A stretch of DNA of 38,107 nucleotides from Muribaculaceae bacterium. GTDB taxonomy: Bacteria > Bacteroidota > Bacteroidia > Bacteroidales > Muribaculaceae. The stretch spans positions 1 to 38,107 of the forward strand of contig JAFTEU010000005.1 in assembly GCA_017453505.1 (NCBI GenBank). Reading direction: 5' to 3'. The position numbers and the translations under genes are program-made. Below the pieces are notes generated by a model. It saw nothing but the letters and a program-made list of their open reading frames with translations. It searched no databases and had not been told where the DNA came from. Positions 1-8,504 of the stretch are shown here, piece by piece (position 1 is the first letter of the stretch; each line of letters opens with the position of its first letter).

Positions 1-140
1 CCATGTCTGTCAGTGGTTTTTGACTGGTTTTTATTGCAGCACTAAATTAGGTGAAATCCCTGACATGGCAAAATCCTGGGCAACTTTTTGTTGTCCAGGA
101 TGTTATAAAGTTATTTCAAAAATGTGCTGCGGATTTAAGG
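1..140. other. Foreign DNA replacing the 5' end of a susC gene (possible insertion sequence end)
   Basis: This stretch is unlike the coding DNA that follows. Codons typical of SusC begin abruptly at position 141 (Gly-Tyr-Lys-Thr-Gln), and the residues that should precede them (signal peptide and most of the carboxypeptidase-regulatory-like domain) are missing. On the plus strand, frame 1 is open from the window edge to a TAA at 43-45, so the C-terminus of an upstream gene, perhaps a transposase, could end here. About 95 bases of AT-rich DNA then run to the junction. An insertion sequence end or a DNA rearrangement fits best. I cannot name a family, and a terminal inverted repeat cannot be tested because the other end lies outside the window. 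Confidence 0.4.
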
Positions 141-3100
141 GGCTATAAGACTCAGACCGTTCGTGCCGGCAACGGCATGCGCGTCGTGCTGGCCGAGGAC
201 AACGCCCACCTCGATGAAATCGTTGTCGTGGGTTACGGTACACAGCGCAAGGCCAACCTGACCGGCGCCGTGAGCACCGTGGATGTGGATAAGGTGCTCG
301 GTTCCAAGTCCGAGACCGACGTCAGGAAGTCATTGCAGGGTACCGTGCCTGGCTTGACCATCCTGAATGCCAACGGTGACATCAGTGCTGATCCCTCGAT
401 TGTGATCCGTGGTATCGGTACGCTGTCTAACGATGGCGTTTCCAACCCGTTGTACATCGTTGACGGCGTGCCCGTTGAGAGTCTGGGTGACCTGAACCCC
501 GCCGACATCGAGAACATCAGTGTCCTGAAGGATGCTGCCTCGACCTCGATCTACGGTACACGTGCAGCCTTCGGTGTAGTTCTGATTACCACCAGGACCG
601 GCCACGTCAAGGACAACGTGAGGGTGAGCTACAACAACAACTTCGCTTGGAGCCAGGCAACCACCTTGCCCGACTATCCCAACGTTCCCACCCAGGTGGC
701 AGCGCTGAACGACGTGAACAAGCGCATGGGCGTAGCCTCGGAGCTCTTCGGTATGTATCTGGACAGCGAGGAGTTCACTCGTGGTATGAACAACTGGATC
801 AAGAAGCATGGCGACATCAAGGACAAGTATCGTGAGATGGTCTATGGTGACGACTATGATGAGTATGGCTTCTATGCCAACTGGGATGTGCCCGGCATCG
901 TCTTCAACAACCATGCTCCCTCCCAGAGCCACAACCTGAGTGTAACCGGCAACTCGGGCCGCATCAACTTCTACACCTCGGTAGGTTATAACCAGAAGCA
1001 GTCGTTGATGAACTTCAACCCCGACAAGTTCCGCAAGTACAACGCCACGGCCAACGTGTCGGTGCGTGCTACCGACTGGTTGGAGCTGGGTACCCGCGTC
1101 AGCTATGTTGACCGTACCTATGAGACTCCCTACAAGCGTGGTGCCGGTACCTACCAGTACCTGTGGCGCTGGGGTTCGTTCTTCGGCCCCTACGGTTACT
1201 TTGTGAACCCCGAGGACGGCAAGCAGTATGATGCCCGCACGTTGATTGGTGGCCGCAACACTGGCGGTGACAGCTACTACAAGATGAACAACATGAGTCT
1301 GGGCGTGTTTGGCAAGATTGACTTCGGCTACGGCCTGAGTTTCAATGCCGACTACACCTTCATCAAGAGGACCAACAGATACAAAGGCATCGGCCTTCCC
1401 TCGGTTATCTACAACACTTGGGGTCTGAATCCTCAGCGTCCCACGGACATCACGAGCTCGACCTTTATCGAGACCTCACGTGACTTCAGTGAGAACCATG
1501 TAGCTAACGGTTATTTTGATTTCCACCAGTCCATCAAGGATGCCCACAACTTCAACTTGAAATTGGGTGCCAACGTGGACAAGTATGACTGGGAGTCCCT
1601 CTACTATGAGCGCCACGGTCTTCAGGACCTGAACATGCCTGAGCTGGCACTTACCAACGAGGACTACAGCTATGAGCACCATCACAACCACTGGGGCTCG
1701 GCAGGCTTCTTTGGCCGCATCAACTATGACTACAAGGGTATCTACCTGATTGAGTTGAATGGCCGCTACGACGGTTCGAGCAAGTTCCCCAAGAAGGATC
1801 AGTGGGCTTTCTTCCCCTCGGCATCTATCGGTTATCGCATCAGCGAGGAGGCCTTCTGGACTCCCATCAAGAACACCATCAGCAATGCCAAGATTCGTGC
1901 ATCTTATGGTATTATCGGTAACCAGGAGGTGGGTAATTACATGTTCCTTGAGACCATGGAAAAGAACAGGGACTATGGCAAGAACAGCACTAAGGTTAGT
2001 TGGTTAGGTGGTAATGATTTGCAACTGGACTTCTTCGGTTCACCCAAGATGGTTTCGGAATCCCTGACCTGGGAAAAGATTGCTACTACCAACGTGGGTA
2101 TTGACCTGGCCTTCTTCAACGGCCACCTGAACGTGACCGCCGACTGGTTCCAGCGTGAGAACAGGAACATGCTCGCCCCCGGTAAGGCTCTGCCCGCCGT
2201 TATCGGTCAAAGCGCTGCATGGGAGAACGCCGGTGACATGCGCACCCGTGGTTGGGAAGTCTCGGTTGACTACCGCAACCGCTTCGGCAATGTTGATTTC
2301 TATGCTACCGCTATCGTGAGCGACTACAAGACCAAGATCACCAAGTGGGACAGCAACAACATGATCAACACCAACTACTCCGGCAAGGAGTATGGCGAGA
2401 TCTGGGGCTTCGAAACCGACCGCTACTTTGACTTCAAGGACTTCAACGCCGATGGTACCTATGCAGCCGGCGTTGCCAGCCAGACCCTGCTTGAGTCCAA
2501 CGGCTTTGTCTATGGCCCTGGTGACATCAAGTTCAAGGATCTGAACGGTGACGGCGTGATCGACTGGGGTAAGGGTACTCCCGAGGATCACGGTGACCTG
2601 AAGCGCATCGGTAACTTCACCCCGCGCTACCAGTACTCGCTGCGCCTGGGTGCAGCCTGGAAGGGCTTTGACGTTGACTTCTACCTGCAGGGTGTGGGCA
2701 AGCGCAACATGTGGACCCAGTCTGCATTCGTAATGCCCTTCATGCGCGGTGCCGATGCTATCTACGACAACCAGACCAGCTATATCACCGAGGCCGACTA
2801 TGAGAGAGGCTACATCGACCAGAACGCCGACTTCCCCCGCATGTGGGGTGGTGGTGCCGGACGTGGCAATGCATCAAGCAGCATTCTCGAACTGGGTAAA
2901 TTCAACTTCTATCCCCAGAGCAAGTATCTGGTGAACATGTCCTACCTGCGCATGAAGAACATCACTGTGGGTTACACGCTGCCGCAGCACATCACCCGCA
3001 AGGCCTTGATCGAGAAACTGCGCATCTATGCATCGACCGACAACCTGTTTGACATCATCAACCACAACCATGGTACTGGTCTTGATCCCGAGATCAACAC

Positions 3101-3734
3101 TGGTGTGGGTAGCTATGGCAACGCCGTTTGGGGCCGTACCGATCCCATCATGCGCACCTACAGCGTGGGTCTGCAACTGACCTTCGGCAGCAGCAACAAG
3201 ACCGCTGTGGCCGCCAGTGGTGACAACAGCGCCCTGAATGCCCAGATCAATGACCTGCGCGCTCAGCTCGCCGATGCCGAGAACAGCTACAACAGCCGCC
3301 TGGCCGACCTGCAGAACCAGCTCAACGCTGCCAACAACCGCAACAGCCAGCTCCAGAAGGACCTCAATGATTGCCAGAAGAGCAAGAGCGGTATGATTGA
3401 CAAGGCCCTGCAGTACATGACCATTCTGGTTCACTTCCCCGTGAACAAGACTGCCGTCAGCGCCGACCAGCAGCCCAACGTGGAGCGCATCGCCGCTTAC
3501 ATGAAGAGCCATCCCGAGGCCAATTGCACCATCAATGGCTACGCTTCTCCCGAGGGTCCCGCCGACCACAACATCCAGCTCGCTAACGGCCGCGCCGCCA
3601 GCGTCAAGGATATGCTCGTCAAGAAGTATGGTATCGATGCCAAGCGCATCAACGCCCAGGGTCAGGGCATCAGCAACATGTTTGATGAACTGAGCTGGAA
3701 CCGCGTTTCTATCTGCGAGATTATCGTGAAGTAA
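51..3734 (+). CDS. SusC-like TonB-dependent receptor with C-terminal coiled coil and OmpA domain, 5'-truncated
   Basis: Outer-membrane TonB-dependent transporter of the SusC/RagA family, which imports glycans or peptides captured by its SusD partner. The plug region is clear (DEIVVVGYGTQRK near residue 55, DIENISVLKDAAS, YGTRAAFGVVLITT), and the barrel ends around residue 1046 (VGLQLTFG). Beyond it come a heptad-rich coiled coil (about 1057-1112) and an OmpA-like domain (about 1120-1227: GYASPEG, LANGRAASVK, GQGIS, WNRVSI). The open frame starts at a GTG at 51, but residues 1-30 match nothing in the family and contain no signal peptide, and the CarboxypepD_reg-like domain is nearly all missing. 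As it stands the product probably is not exported, so this may be a pseudogene, or an off state if the 5' end can be exchanged. The susD partner lies 100 bp downstream. The family call is secure; functionality is not. Confidence 0.88.
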   Translation: MKSLTWQNPGQLFVVQDVIKLFQKCAADLRGYKTQTVRAGNGMRVVLAEDNAHLDEIVVVGYGTQRKANLTGAVSTVDVDKVLGSKSETDVRKSLQGTVPGLTILNANGDISADPSIVIRGIGTLSNDGVSNPLYIVDGVPVESLGDLNPADIENISVLKDAASTSIYGTRAAFGVVLITTRTGHVKDNVRVSYNNNFAWSQATTLPDYPNVPTQVAALNDVNKRMGVASELFGMYLDSEEFTRGMNNWIKKHGDIKDKYREMVYGDDYDEYGFYANWDVPGIVFNNHAPSQSHNLSVTGNSGRINFYTSVGYNQKQSLMNFNPDKFRKYNATANVSVRATDWLELGTRVSYVDRTYETPYKRGAGTYQYLWRWGSFFGPYGYFVNPEDGKQYDARTLIGGRNTGGDSYYKMNNMSLGVFGKIDFGYGLSFNADYTFIKRTNRYKGIGLPSVIYNTWGLNPQRPTDITSSTFIETSRDFSENHVANGYFDFHQSIKDAHNFNLKLGANVDKYDWESLYYERHGLQDLNMPELALTNEDYSYEHHHNHWGSAGFFGRINYDYKGIYLIELNGRYDGSSKFPKKDQWAFFPSASIGYRISEEAFWTPIKNTISNAKIRASYGIIGNQEVGNYMFLETMEKNRDYGKNSTKVSWLGGNDLQLDFFGSPKMVSESLTWEKIATTNVGIDLAFFNGHLNVTADWFQRENRNMLAPGKALPAVIGQSAAWENAGDMRTRGWEVSVDYRNRFGNVDFYATAIVSDYKTKITKWDSNNMINTNYSGKEYGEIWGFETDRYFDFKDFNADGTYAAGVASQTLLESNGFVYGPGDIKFKDLNGDGVIDWGKGTPEDHGDLKRIGNFTPRYQYSLRLGAAWKGFDVDFYLQGVGKRNMWTQSAFVMPFMRGADAIYDNQTSYITEADYERGYIDQNADFPRMWGGGAGRGNASSSILELGKFNFYPQSKYLVNMSYLRMKNITVGYTLPQHITRKALIEKLRIYASTDNLFDIINHNHGTGLDPEINTGVGSYGNAVWGRTDPIMRTYSVGLQLTFGSSNKTAVAASGDNSALNAQINDLRAQLADAENSYNSRLADLQNQLNAANNRNSQLQKDLNDCQKSKSGMIDKALQYMTILVHFPVNKTAVSADQQPNVERIAAYMKSHPEANCTINGYASPEGPADHNIQLANGRAASVKDMLVKKYGIDAKRINAQGQGISNMFDELSWNRVSICEIIVK

Positions 3735-3744
3735 TTATTAATTG

Positions 3745-3820
3745 AGTTGTCAGTCGTCAGTTGTAAGTTGTCAGCGGCTTCCGTGATCAACTGAAAACTG
3801 AAAACTGCCAACTGAAAACT
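3745..3820. repeat. Imperfect inverted repeat of short CAACTGA-type units between susC and susD
   Basis: Arm 1 (3745-3774) is built from AGTTGTCAG-like units and arm 2 (3791-3820) from CTGAAAACTG-like units. They are imperfect reverse complements, about 30 nt each, around a 16-nt spacer. The RNA could fold into a long stem between the receptor and lipoprotein genes, as is often proposed to tune susC versus susD levels. The units resemble those at the menD-menB junction (32744-32792). Confidence 0.6.
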
Positions 3821-3834
3821 AAAATTTTAATAAT

Positions 3835-5556
3835 ATGAAATCACTGAAATCAATTATACTGTGTGGACTTGGTGTGGTCTTGCTGTCGATGACTTCTTGC
3901 AATGATATCCTCGACACAGAGCCCTATGATCAGTTTACCAAGGACAACTACTTTACCAGTGAGACCAACGTCCAGCTGTTCGCCAACTATTTCTATAACA
4001 CCTTCACAGGTTATGGAAGCGGCAGCGGTGACTACTACTTCAACACGCTGAACGATGACCAGGCCTCGACTGGTATCACCAAGTGGACCTTCATGAATGT
4101 TCCTGGCAGCTCTGGCGCTTGGAGCACGCCCTATGAGGAAATCCGTCGTGCCAACACCCTGATTGCCGCTGTGCCTGGCGTTGCCTCGATGACCGAGGCC
4201 AGGAAGGCCAACTGGATGGGTATCGGTCGCCTGTACCGCGCATGGCAGCACTACAAGCTCGTGCGTGCCTATGGCGATTGCTACTGGGTTGATCAGGTGC
4301 TGGACCCCAATGCCTCTGATATCCTGTACGGTCCCCGTCAGCCCCGCAACGACGTGATGGACAAGGTGCTTGAGGACTTGAACTACGCTTGCCAGAACAT
4401 CACCGACAACGCTGGCTCTCGCACCGCCTTCAACAAGTGGGTTGCACTGGCTATGAAGGCCGAGGTTTGCCTCTATGAGGGTGACTATAGCAAGTATGTG
4501 ACCAAGAACACCGAGCGCGCCAACCGTTTCCTCAACGAGGCCAAGAACGCTTGCCAGGAGATCATGAATTCGGGTAACTTTGCCTTGAACGGCAACTATC
4601 AGGCTAACTTCAACTCGCTTGATCTGGCCGGCAACAAGGAGATGATCCTGTACAAGCATTACATTCTGGGTAAACTTGCTCACGGTACTATCGACTACAC
4701 CTGCGGTTCTACCCAGGTTAACGGTATGACCAAGGATGCCTTCGACAGCTACCTGTTCAAGGATGGTAAGCCCCTGGCTACCACCGCCCTGAACAAGAGC
4801 GACCACGGTACCGTGGTTGTCCTCGACGACAACTCCGGCCTGGGCGAGGCCCACTATATCGACATCACCAACGTGCTGGCCAACCGCGACCCGCGCCTGA
4901 GCGCCCAGGTTGACCACATCCTGCAATTCCCCGGCTGTGGCTACGCCCGCTTTGGTGGTGCTCAGTCCACCGCTTCGACCGGTTATGGTGTATTCCTGTT
5001 CGATACCAACCTGATCGACAACACCAACCGTCAGAGCACCTACGGTAACTGGACCGACGCGCCCATCTTCTGGTATGCCGAGATCCTGCTGAACTATGCC
5101 GAGGCTTGCGCCGAGTTGGGTACCATCACCGACGATGACCTGAACAAGTCCATCAACCTGCTGCGTGACCGCGTGGGTATGCCCCACCTGACCACCAACG
5201 TTGAGGCTGATCCCGCCAACAACATGGGCGTGAGCAACATCCTCTGGGAGGTTCGCCGTGAGCGCCGCGTCGAGATGATGTACTGCATGAACGACCGCTA
5301 CTACTCGCTGTTGCGCTGGAACCAGCTCTCATTGCTCGACACCGACAAGAATCCCAACCTGTGCCGTGGTGCATACGTGGGTGGATATAGTGCACAGGGT
5401 GTTGTCACCAGCGATGTCACGATCGATGCCGACGGTTACATCAACTGCAGGAACAACGGTGCTCCCCGCCAGTGGGATCCCAAGTACAACCTGTTCCCCA
5501 TTCCCGACGATCAGCACAACCTGAATCCCGAGATTGGCCAGAACCCCGGTTGGTAA
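3835..5556 (+). CDS. SusD/RagB-family nutrient-binding outer-membrane lipoprotein
   Basis: Surface lipoprotein that lids a SusC transporter and captures its ligand. The N-terminus is a lipoprotein signal with a lipobox ending at Cys22 (SMTSC). It is followed by the usual SusD start (NDILDTEPYDQFTKDNYF) and helical TPR-like segments (YRAWQHYKLVRAYGD near 135-150, IFWYAEILLNYAEACAELG in the C-terminal half). The C-terminus has the family ending with PIPDDQHNLNPEIGQNPGW. At 573 aa it is a normal length. It follows the truncated susC by 100 bp and the pair would form one transcript. No SusE/F protein, glycosidase or regulator follows, so the substrate cannot be inferred. It looks intact although its partner does not. 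Confidence 0.95.
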   Translation: MKSLKSIILCGLGVVLLSMTSCNDILDTEPYDQFTKDNYFTSETNVQLFANYFYNTFTGYGSGSGDYYFNTLNDDQASTGITKWTFMNVPGSSGAWSTPYEEIRRANTLIAAVPGVASMTEARKANWMGIGRLYRAWQHYKLVRAYGDCYWVDQVLDPNASDILYGPRQPRNDVMDKVLEDLNYACQNITDNAGSRTAFNKWVALAMKAEVCLYEGDYSKYVTKNTERANRFLNEAKNACQEIMNSGNFALNGNYQANFNSLDLAGNKEMILYKHYILGKLAHGTIDYTCGSTQVNGMTKDAFDSYLFKDGKPLATTALNKSDHGTVVVLDDNSGLGEAHYIDITNVLANRDPRLSAQVDHILQFPGCGYARFGGAQSTASTGYGVFLFDTNLIDNTNRQSTYGNWTDAPIFWYAEILLNYAEACAELGTITDDDLNKSINLLRDRVGMPHLTTNVEADPANNMGVSNILWEVRRERRVEMMYCMNDRYYSLLRWNQLSLLDTDKNPNLCRGAYVGGYSAQGVVTSDVTIDADGYINCRNNGAPRQWDPKYNLFPIPDDQHNLNPEIGQNPGW

Positions 5557-5563
5557 GACTTTA

Positions 5564-5603
5564 TTCCTTGTCATCAAGCGGCTTTCCGCTTGATGACAAG
5601 GAA
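5564..5603 (+). terminator. Perfect 18-bp hairpin just after susD
   Basis: Arms 5564-5581 and 5586-5603 are exact reverse complements around the 4-nt loop CTTT, beginning 8 nt after the susD stop codon. No T-run follows, so it is not a textbook intrinsic terminator. It could protect the 3' end of the mRNA or act together with the second hairpin downstream. Confidence 0.65.
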
Positions 5604-5669
5604 GTGGAGAGAGTAGGGTGGAGAGTGTAGAGAACTCTGCCGCTCGCCTCAACACGACCCATACAACGG

Positions 5670-5710
5670 CTACCGCCGCGACCCTCAACAGTCGCGGCGG
5701 TAGTTTTAAT
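5670..5710 (+). terminator. Intrinsic terminator of the susC-susD unit
   Basis: A GC-rich 13-bp stem (5670-5682 with 5691-5703), an 8-nt loop and the tail TTTTAATT. This has the classical form of a Rho-independent terminator on the plus strand. Confidence 0.8.
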
Positions 5711-5711
5711 T

Positions 5712-5785
5712 GCCCCTAAGGCCCTCAAAGCCCCCTAAAGCCCTTAATGACCCTAAAGCCCCTAAGGCCCCTAAAGCCCCTAAAG
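5712..5785. repeat. Degenerate C-rich tandem repeat, unit about CCCCTAAAG
   Basis: About eight units of 8-10 bp (variants of CCCCTAAAG, CCCCTAAGG and CCCTTAATGA) run without interruption and stop 3 bp short of the stop codon of the reverse-strand gene. Read from that gene's strand it is a CTTTAGGGG array directly after the stop codon. It could arise by replication slippage. Function unknown. Confidence 0.75.
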
Positions 5786-5788
5786 TTT

Positions 5789-6547
5789 TTACTGGTAATC
5801 CCTGATTCTCACGTCGATGCCGCTGCCGTCAAGCAATTTCACGACTTGCTGGATGTCGGTCTGGCCATAGTGGTAGGGGAAGAGCACTGTGGGCTTGATC
5901 ACCTGAGCTGCTCGGGCACACTGCTCGGGCGTCATCGTGAAGGGCAGGTTGCACGGCAGGAAGGCCACGTCGATGTCCTTGAGGTCCGCCATCTCGGGGA
6001 TGTCCTCGGTATCACCGGCGATATAGACGCGCATGCCATTGAGGTTGAGCACGAAACCATTGTCACGGCCCTTGGGGTGGAACTGGAGCTTGTCGGGCGA
6101 GTTGTTGTAGGCAGGCACGGCCTCCACCGTGGTGAAAACCTCATCAGGCAGCTGCAGGACATCGCCATTCTCCATGACCTGGCCCTTGCCGCCCAGCAGG
6201 TCGTGGCAGCGGGCATTGGTGATGAGCATCGTGCCAGGCTTGGTCAACTGGTTGATAGCCACCGAGTCCAGGTGGTCAAAGTGCTCGTGCGTCACCAGGA
6301 TGTAATCAGCCTTGGGTAGGGTAGAGTAGTCGGTCTCGGGCTTCACTGCCGTCGTCACTGGATCCACATAGATCCACTTGTCGCCCACCTGCATCCTCAC
6401 GCTGCCGTGCTTGATGCAGTACATCTTCACCTCGATGCCACCCGTGGTCTTGAACACGTCGCAACTTTCCTCAACATTCTCACTGGCGGTACAACCGCAC
6501 ATCGTGCCAATCATCATCATAGCCATAATTATAAATCTCATTTTCAT
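5789..6547 (-). CDS. Metallo-beta-lactamase-fold hydrolase, predicted lipoprotein
   Basis: A 252-aa MBL-fold protein of the UlaG/YtkL-like (UPF0173-type) group. The metal-binding motif THEHFDHLD is clear. Later metal ligands lie in YIAGDTEDIPE and in FPYHYGQTD near the C-terminus. The N-terminus (MKMRFIIMAMMMIGTMCGC) is a signal peptide with a lipobox Cys near residue 19, so the enzyme would act in the periplasm attached to a membrane. I chose the ATG at 6547, or the one two codons later. The frame stays open to a TTG at 6580, but a TAnnTTTG promoter box sits at 6578-6585, so that TTG would lie in the promoter. It is a single-gene unit divergent from the kinase gene. Substrate unknown; related enzymes act on lactones, phosphodiesters or other esters. 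Confidence 0.88.
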   Translation of the reverse strand: MKMRFIIMAMMMIGTMCGCTASENVEESCDVFKTTGGIEVKMYCIKHGSVRMQVGDKWIYVDPVTTAVKPETDYSTLPKADYILVTHEHFDHLDSVAINQLTKPGTMLITNARCHDLLGGKGQVMENGDVLQLPDEVFTTVEAVPAYNNSPDKLQFHPKGRDNGFVLNLNGMRVYIAGDTEDIPEMADLKDIDVAFLPCNLPFTMTPEQCARAAQVIKPTVLFPYHYGQTDIQQVVKLLDGSGIDVRIRDYQ

Positions 6548-6577
6548 CTTTGTTAGGTTCTTTGGTTCTATCGGTGC

Positions 6578-6585
6578 CAAAGGTA
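6578..6585 (-). promoter_or_regulatory. Bacteroidetes -7 box (TACCTTTG) for the MBL-fold gene
   Basis: The reverse strand reads TACCTTTG, a match to the Bacteroidetes -7 consensus TAnnTTTG, about 30 nt upstream of the chosen ATG. It rules out the upstream TTG start. No clear -33 TTTG is visible at the usual spacing. Confidence 0.65.
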
Positions 6586-6691
6586 AGCAAATCCGCTTAA
6601 ATCGGCAGCAGGTGGACAGTAAAAAATCGGTTTTTTATCTTTTTGAATCACCTTTAACGGTCAAAACTGACTGTTTTTCGGGATTATTTTA

Positions 6692-6699
6692 TACCTTTG
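6692..6699 (+). promoter_or_regulatory. Bacteroidetes -7 box (TACCTTTG) for the nucleoside kinase gene
   Basis: TACCTTTG lies 30 nt before the ATG at 6730, in an AT-rich divergent promoter region shared with the MBL-fold gene. It supports the ATG at 6730 over the TTG at 6697, which overlaps the box. Confidence 0.65.
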
Positions 6700-6729
6700 C
6701 GACTTATAAACCCGCAACAACTGGTATTT

Positions 6730-8415
6730 ATGAAAAAATACGATGAACTCAAGGTGTACTGCAAGAACACCAACGAGTACCTGAACATTGACGGTGGCGA
6801 GACGCTCATCGACCTCTATGACACCATTAAGGGCAGGCTGGAGCTGCAAGGCGATGCCGTCTGCGTGCTGGTCAACAACAAGGTCGAGGATCTACACTAC
6901 CCCGTCTTCTCTCCCAAGCACATCGAGTTTATCGACATCACCTCCAATGCGGGCTACCGGGCCTTCACGCGGTCGCTGTGCATGGTGCTGTACAAGGCCC
7001 TCAACGACCTGTATCCCGGCAAACGGTTGTGCATCCAGCACAGCATCAGCAACGGCCACTACTGCCAGATCAAGCACGAGGAATCATTCGTCACGCCCGA
7101 GGTTGTCGGCCAGCTCAAGCAACGCATGACCGAAATCATCGAACAGGACATCCCCTTCCTGCGCCGCGAACGCTTGACGACCGATGTCATCGAGATGTTC
7201 CGCAAGCAGGGACTTGCCGACAAGGTCCGCATCCTCGAGAGCATCAATCAGCTCTATACCGTCTATTACAAGCTCGATGACATCATCGACAGCTTCTACG
7301 GGCCGCTGGTGCCCTCGACAGGCATTTTGAAGGTCTTTGACCTGATCCCCTACGAGGCTGGCATGCTCCTGCTGGGACCCGACCGCAACGACATCAACAA
7401 CGTGAGAGCATGGAAACCGCAACCCAAGCTGTTCCAGGCTTTTACCGACTATATCAACTTCAACAACATCATCCGCCTGGGCGATGTCGGCGAGCTCAAC
7501 CACGCCATCACGGCTGGTTATGCCCCGCTGCTCATCAACGTGGTCGAGGCCTTGCACAACAAGCACTTCATCCAGATTGCTGACGAGATCACCCGCCGCT
7601 ACCACGAGGGCGGTGCCCGCGTGGTGCTCATCGCCGGGCCATCGTCCAGCGGCAAGACGACTTCATCCAAGCGACTCGCTATCCAGCTACTGGCCAATTG
7701 CATCGTTCCCAAGGTCATTGAGCTGGACAACTACTTCATCAACCGCGAGCACACGCCGCGCGACGAGAAGGGCGACTACGACTACGAGTCACTCTATTCC
7801 CTCGATCTGGAGCAGTTCAACAAGGACGTGACCGACCTGCTCGCCGGCAAGGAAGTGCCCATGCCCACCTACAACTTCAAGACAGGTGAGCGCGAGTATC
7901 TGGGCAAGACCCTCAAGCTCGAAGAGGGCGATATCCTGCTCATGGAGGGCATACATGGCCTCAATCCCGAGCTGACCCGCAATATTCCTGAGCATCAGAA
8001 GTTCCGCGTCTTTGTCTCGGCATTGACCACGCTCAATATCGACGACCACAACTGGATCGGCACCTACGACAACCGTCTGTTGCGCCGCATCGTCCGTGAC
8101 CACAAGTACCGAGGCAGCAGCGCCCTGCAGACCATACAGCGCTGGGCCAGCGTGCGCCGCGGCGAGGACAAGTGGATCATGCCCTTCAGCGAGAATGCCG
8201 ACGCGATGTTCAACTCATCACTACTGTTCGAGCTATCGGCGATGAAGAATCACGCGCTGCCCATCCTGCAACAGGTGCCCAGCAGCGCACCAGAGTATGC
8301 TGTGGCCTCTCGATTGATCAAGTTCCTGGATTACTTTGAACCTCTCGATGAGAAAGACATCCCCAGCACGAGCTTGCTGCGCGAATTCCTGGGAGGCAGC
8401 AGCTTCCACTACTAA
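6730..8415 (+). CDS. Nucleoside kinase with N-terminal TGS-like region (uridine kinase family)
   Basis: A 561-aa fusion protein known across Bacteroidetes and Firmicutes as nucleoside kinase. Residues 1-60 resemble a small ubiquitin-like TGS fold (LKVYCKNTNEYLNIDGGETL), and about 60-200 resemble the second additional domain of threonyl-tRNA synthetase (HSISNGHYCQI). The C-terminal half is a phosphoribulokinase/uridine kinase P-loop domain with Walker A GPSSSGKTT at 303-311, then LDNYFINREHTPRDEKGDYDYE and EGIHGLNPEL, which carry substrate-binding acidic residues. It probably phosphorylates uridine, cytidine or another nucleoside in the cytoplasm; the role of the tRNA-synthetase-like part is not known. 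The ATG at 6730 is supported by its promoter. A terminator separates it from its paralogue downstream. Confidence 0.88.
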   Translation: MKKYDELKVYCKNTNEYLNIDGGETLIDLYDTIKGRLELQGDAVCVLVNNKVEDLHYPVFSPKHIEFIDITSNAGYRAFTRSLCMVLYKALNDLYPGKRLCIQHSISNGHYCQIKHEESFVTPEVVGQLKQRMTEIIEQDIPFLRRERLTTDVIEMFRKQGLADKVRILESINQLYTVYYKLDDIIDSFYGPLVPSTGILKVFDLIPYEAGMLLLGPDRNDINNVRAWKPQPKLFQAFTDYINFNNIIRLGDVGELNHAITAGYAPLLINVVEALHNKHFIQIADEITRRYHEGGARVVLIAGPSSSGKTTSSKRLAIQLLANCIVPKVIELDNYFINREHTPRDEKGDYDYESLYSLDLEQFNKDVTDLLAGKEVPMPTYNFKTGEREYLGKTLKLEEGDILLMEGIHGLNPELTRNIPEHQKFRVFVSALTTLNIDDHNWIGTYDNRLLRRIVRDHKYRGSSALQTIQRWASVRRGEDKWIMPFSENADAMFNSSLLFELSAMKNHALPILQQVPSSAPEYAVASRLIKFLDYFEPLDEKDIPSTSLLREFLGGSSFHY

Positions 8416-8424
8416 CGAAACCAC

Positions 8425-8466
8425 GTGGGCCCTATTGTGATGCGCAATAGGGCCCACAATCTTTTC
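8425..8466 (+). terminator. Intrinsic terminator between the two kinase genes
   Basis: A perfect 13-bp stem (8425-8437 with 8445-8457), a 7-nt loop and a T-rich tail AATCTTTT, starting 10 nt after the stop codon. The second kinase is therefore probably transcribed at a lower level or from its own start. Confidence 0.8.
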
Positions 8467-8504
8467 ATCATCAAGATATTATTAAACATCATTATATAAA
8501 TTCA

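Noticed and set aside
1..45. A complete small gene at the left edge
   Set aside because: Only 14 codons are visible before a stop; it can be only the end of something outside the window.
6548..6580. Longer start (TTG at 6580) for the MBL-fold protein
   Set aside because: It would overlap the -7 promoter box, and the ATG at 6547 gives a proper lipoprotein signal.
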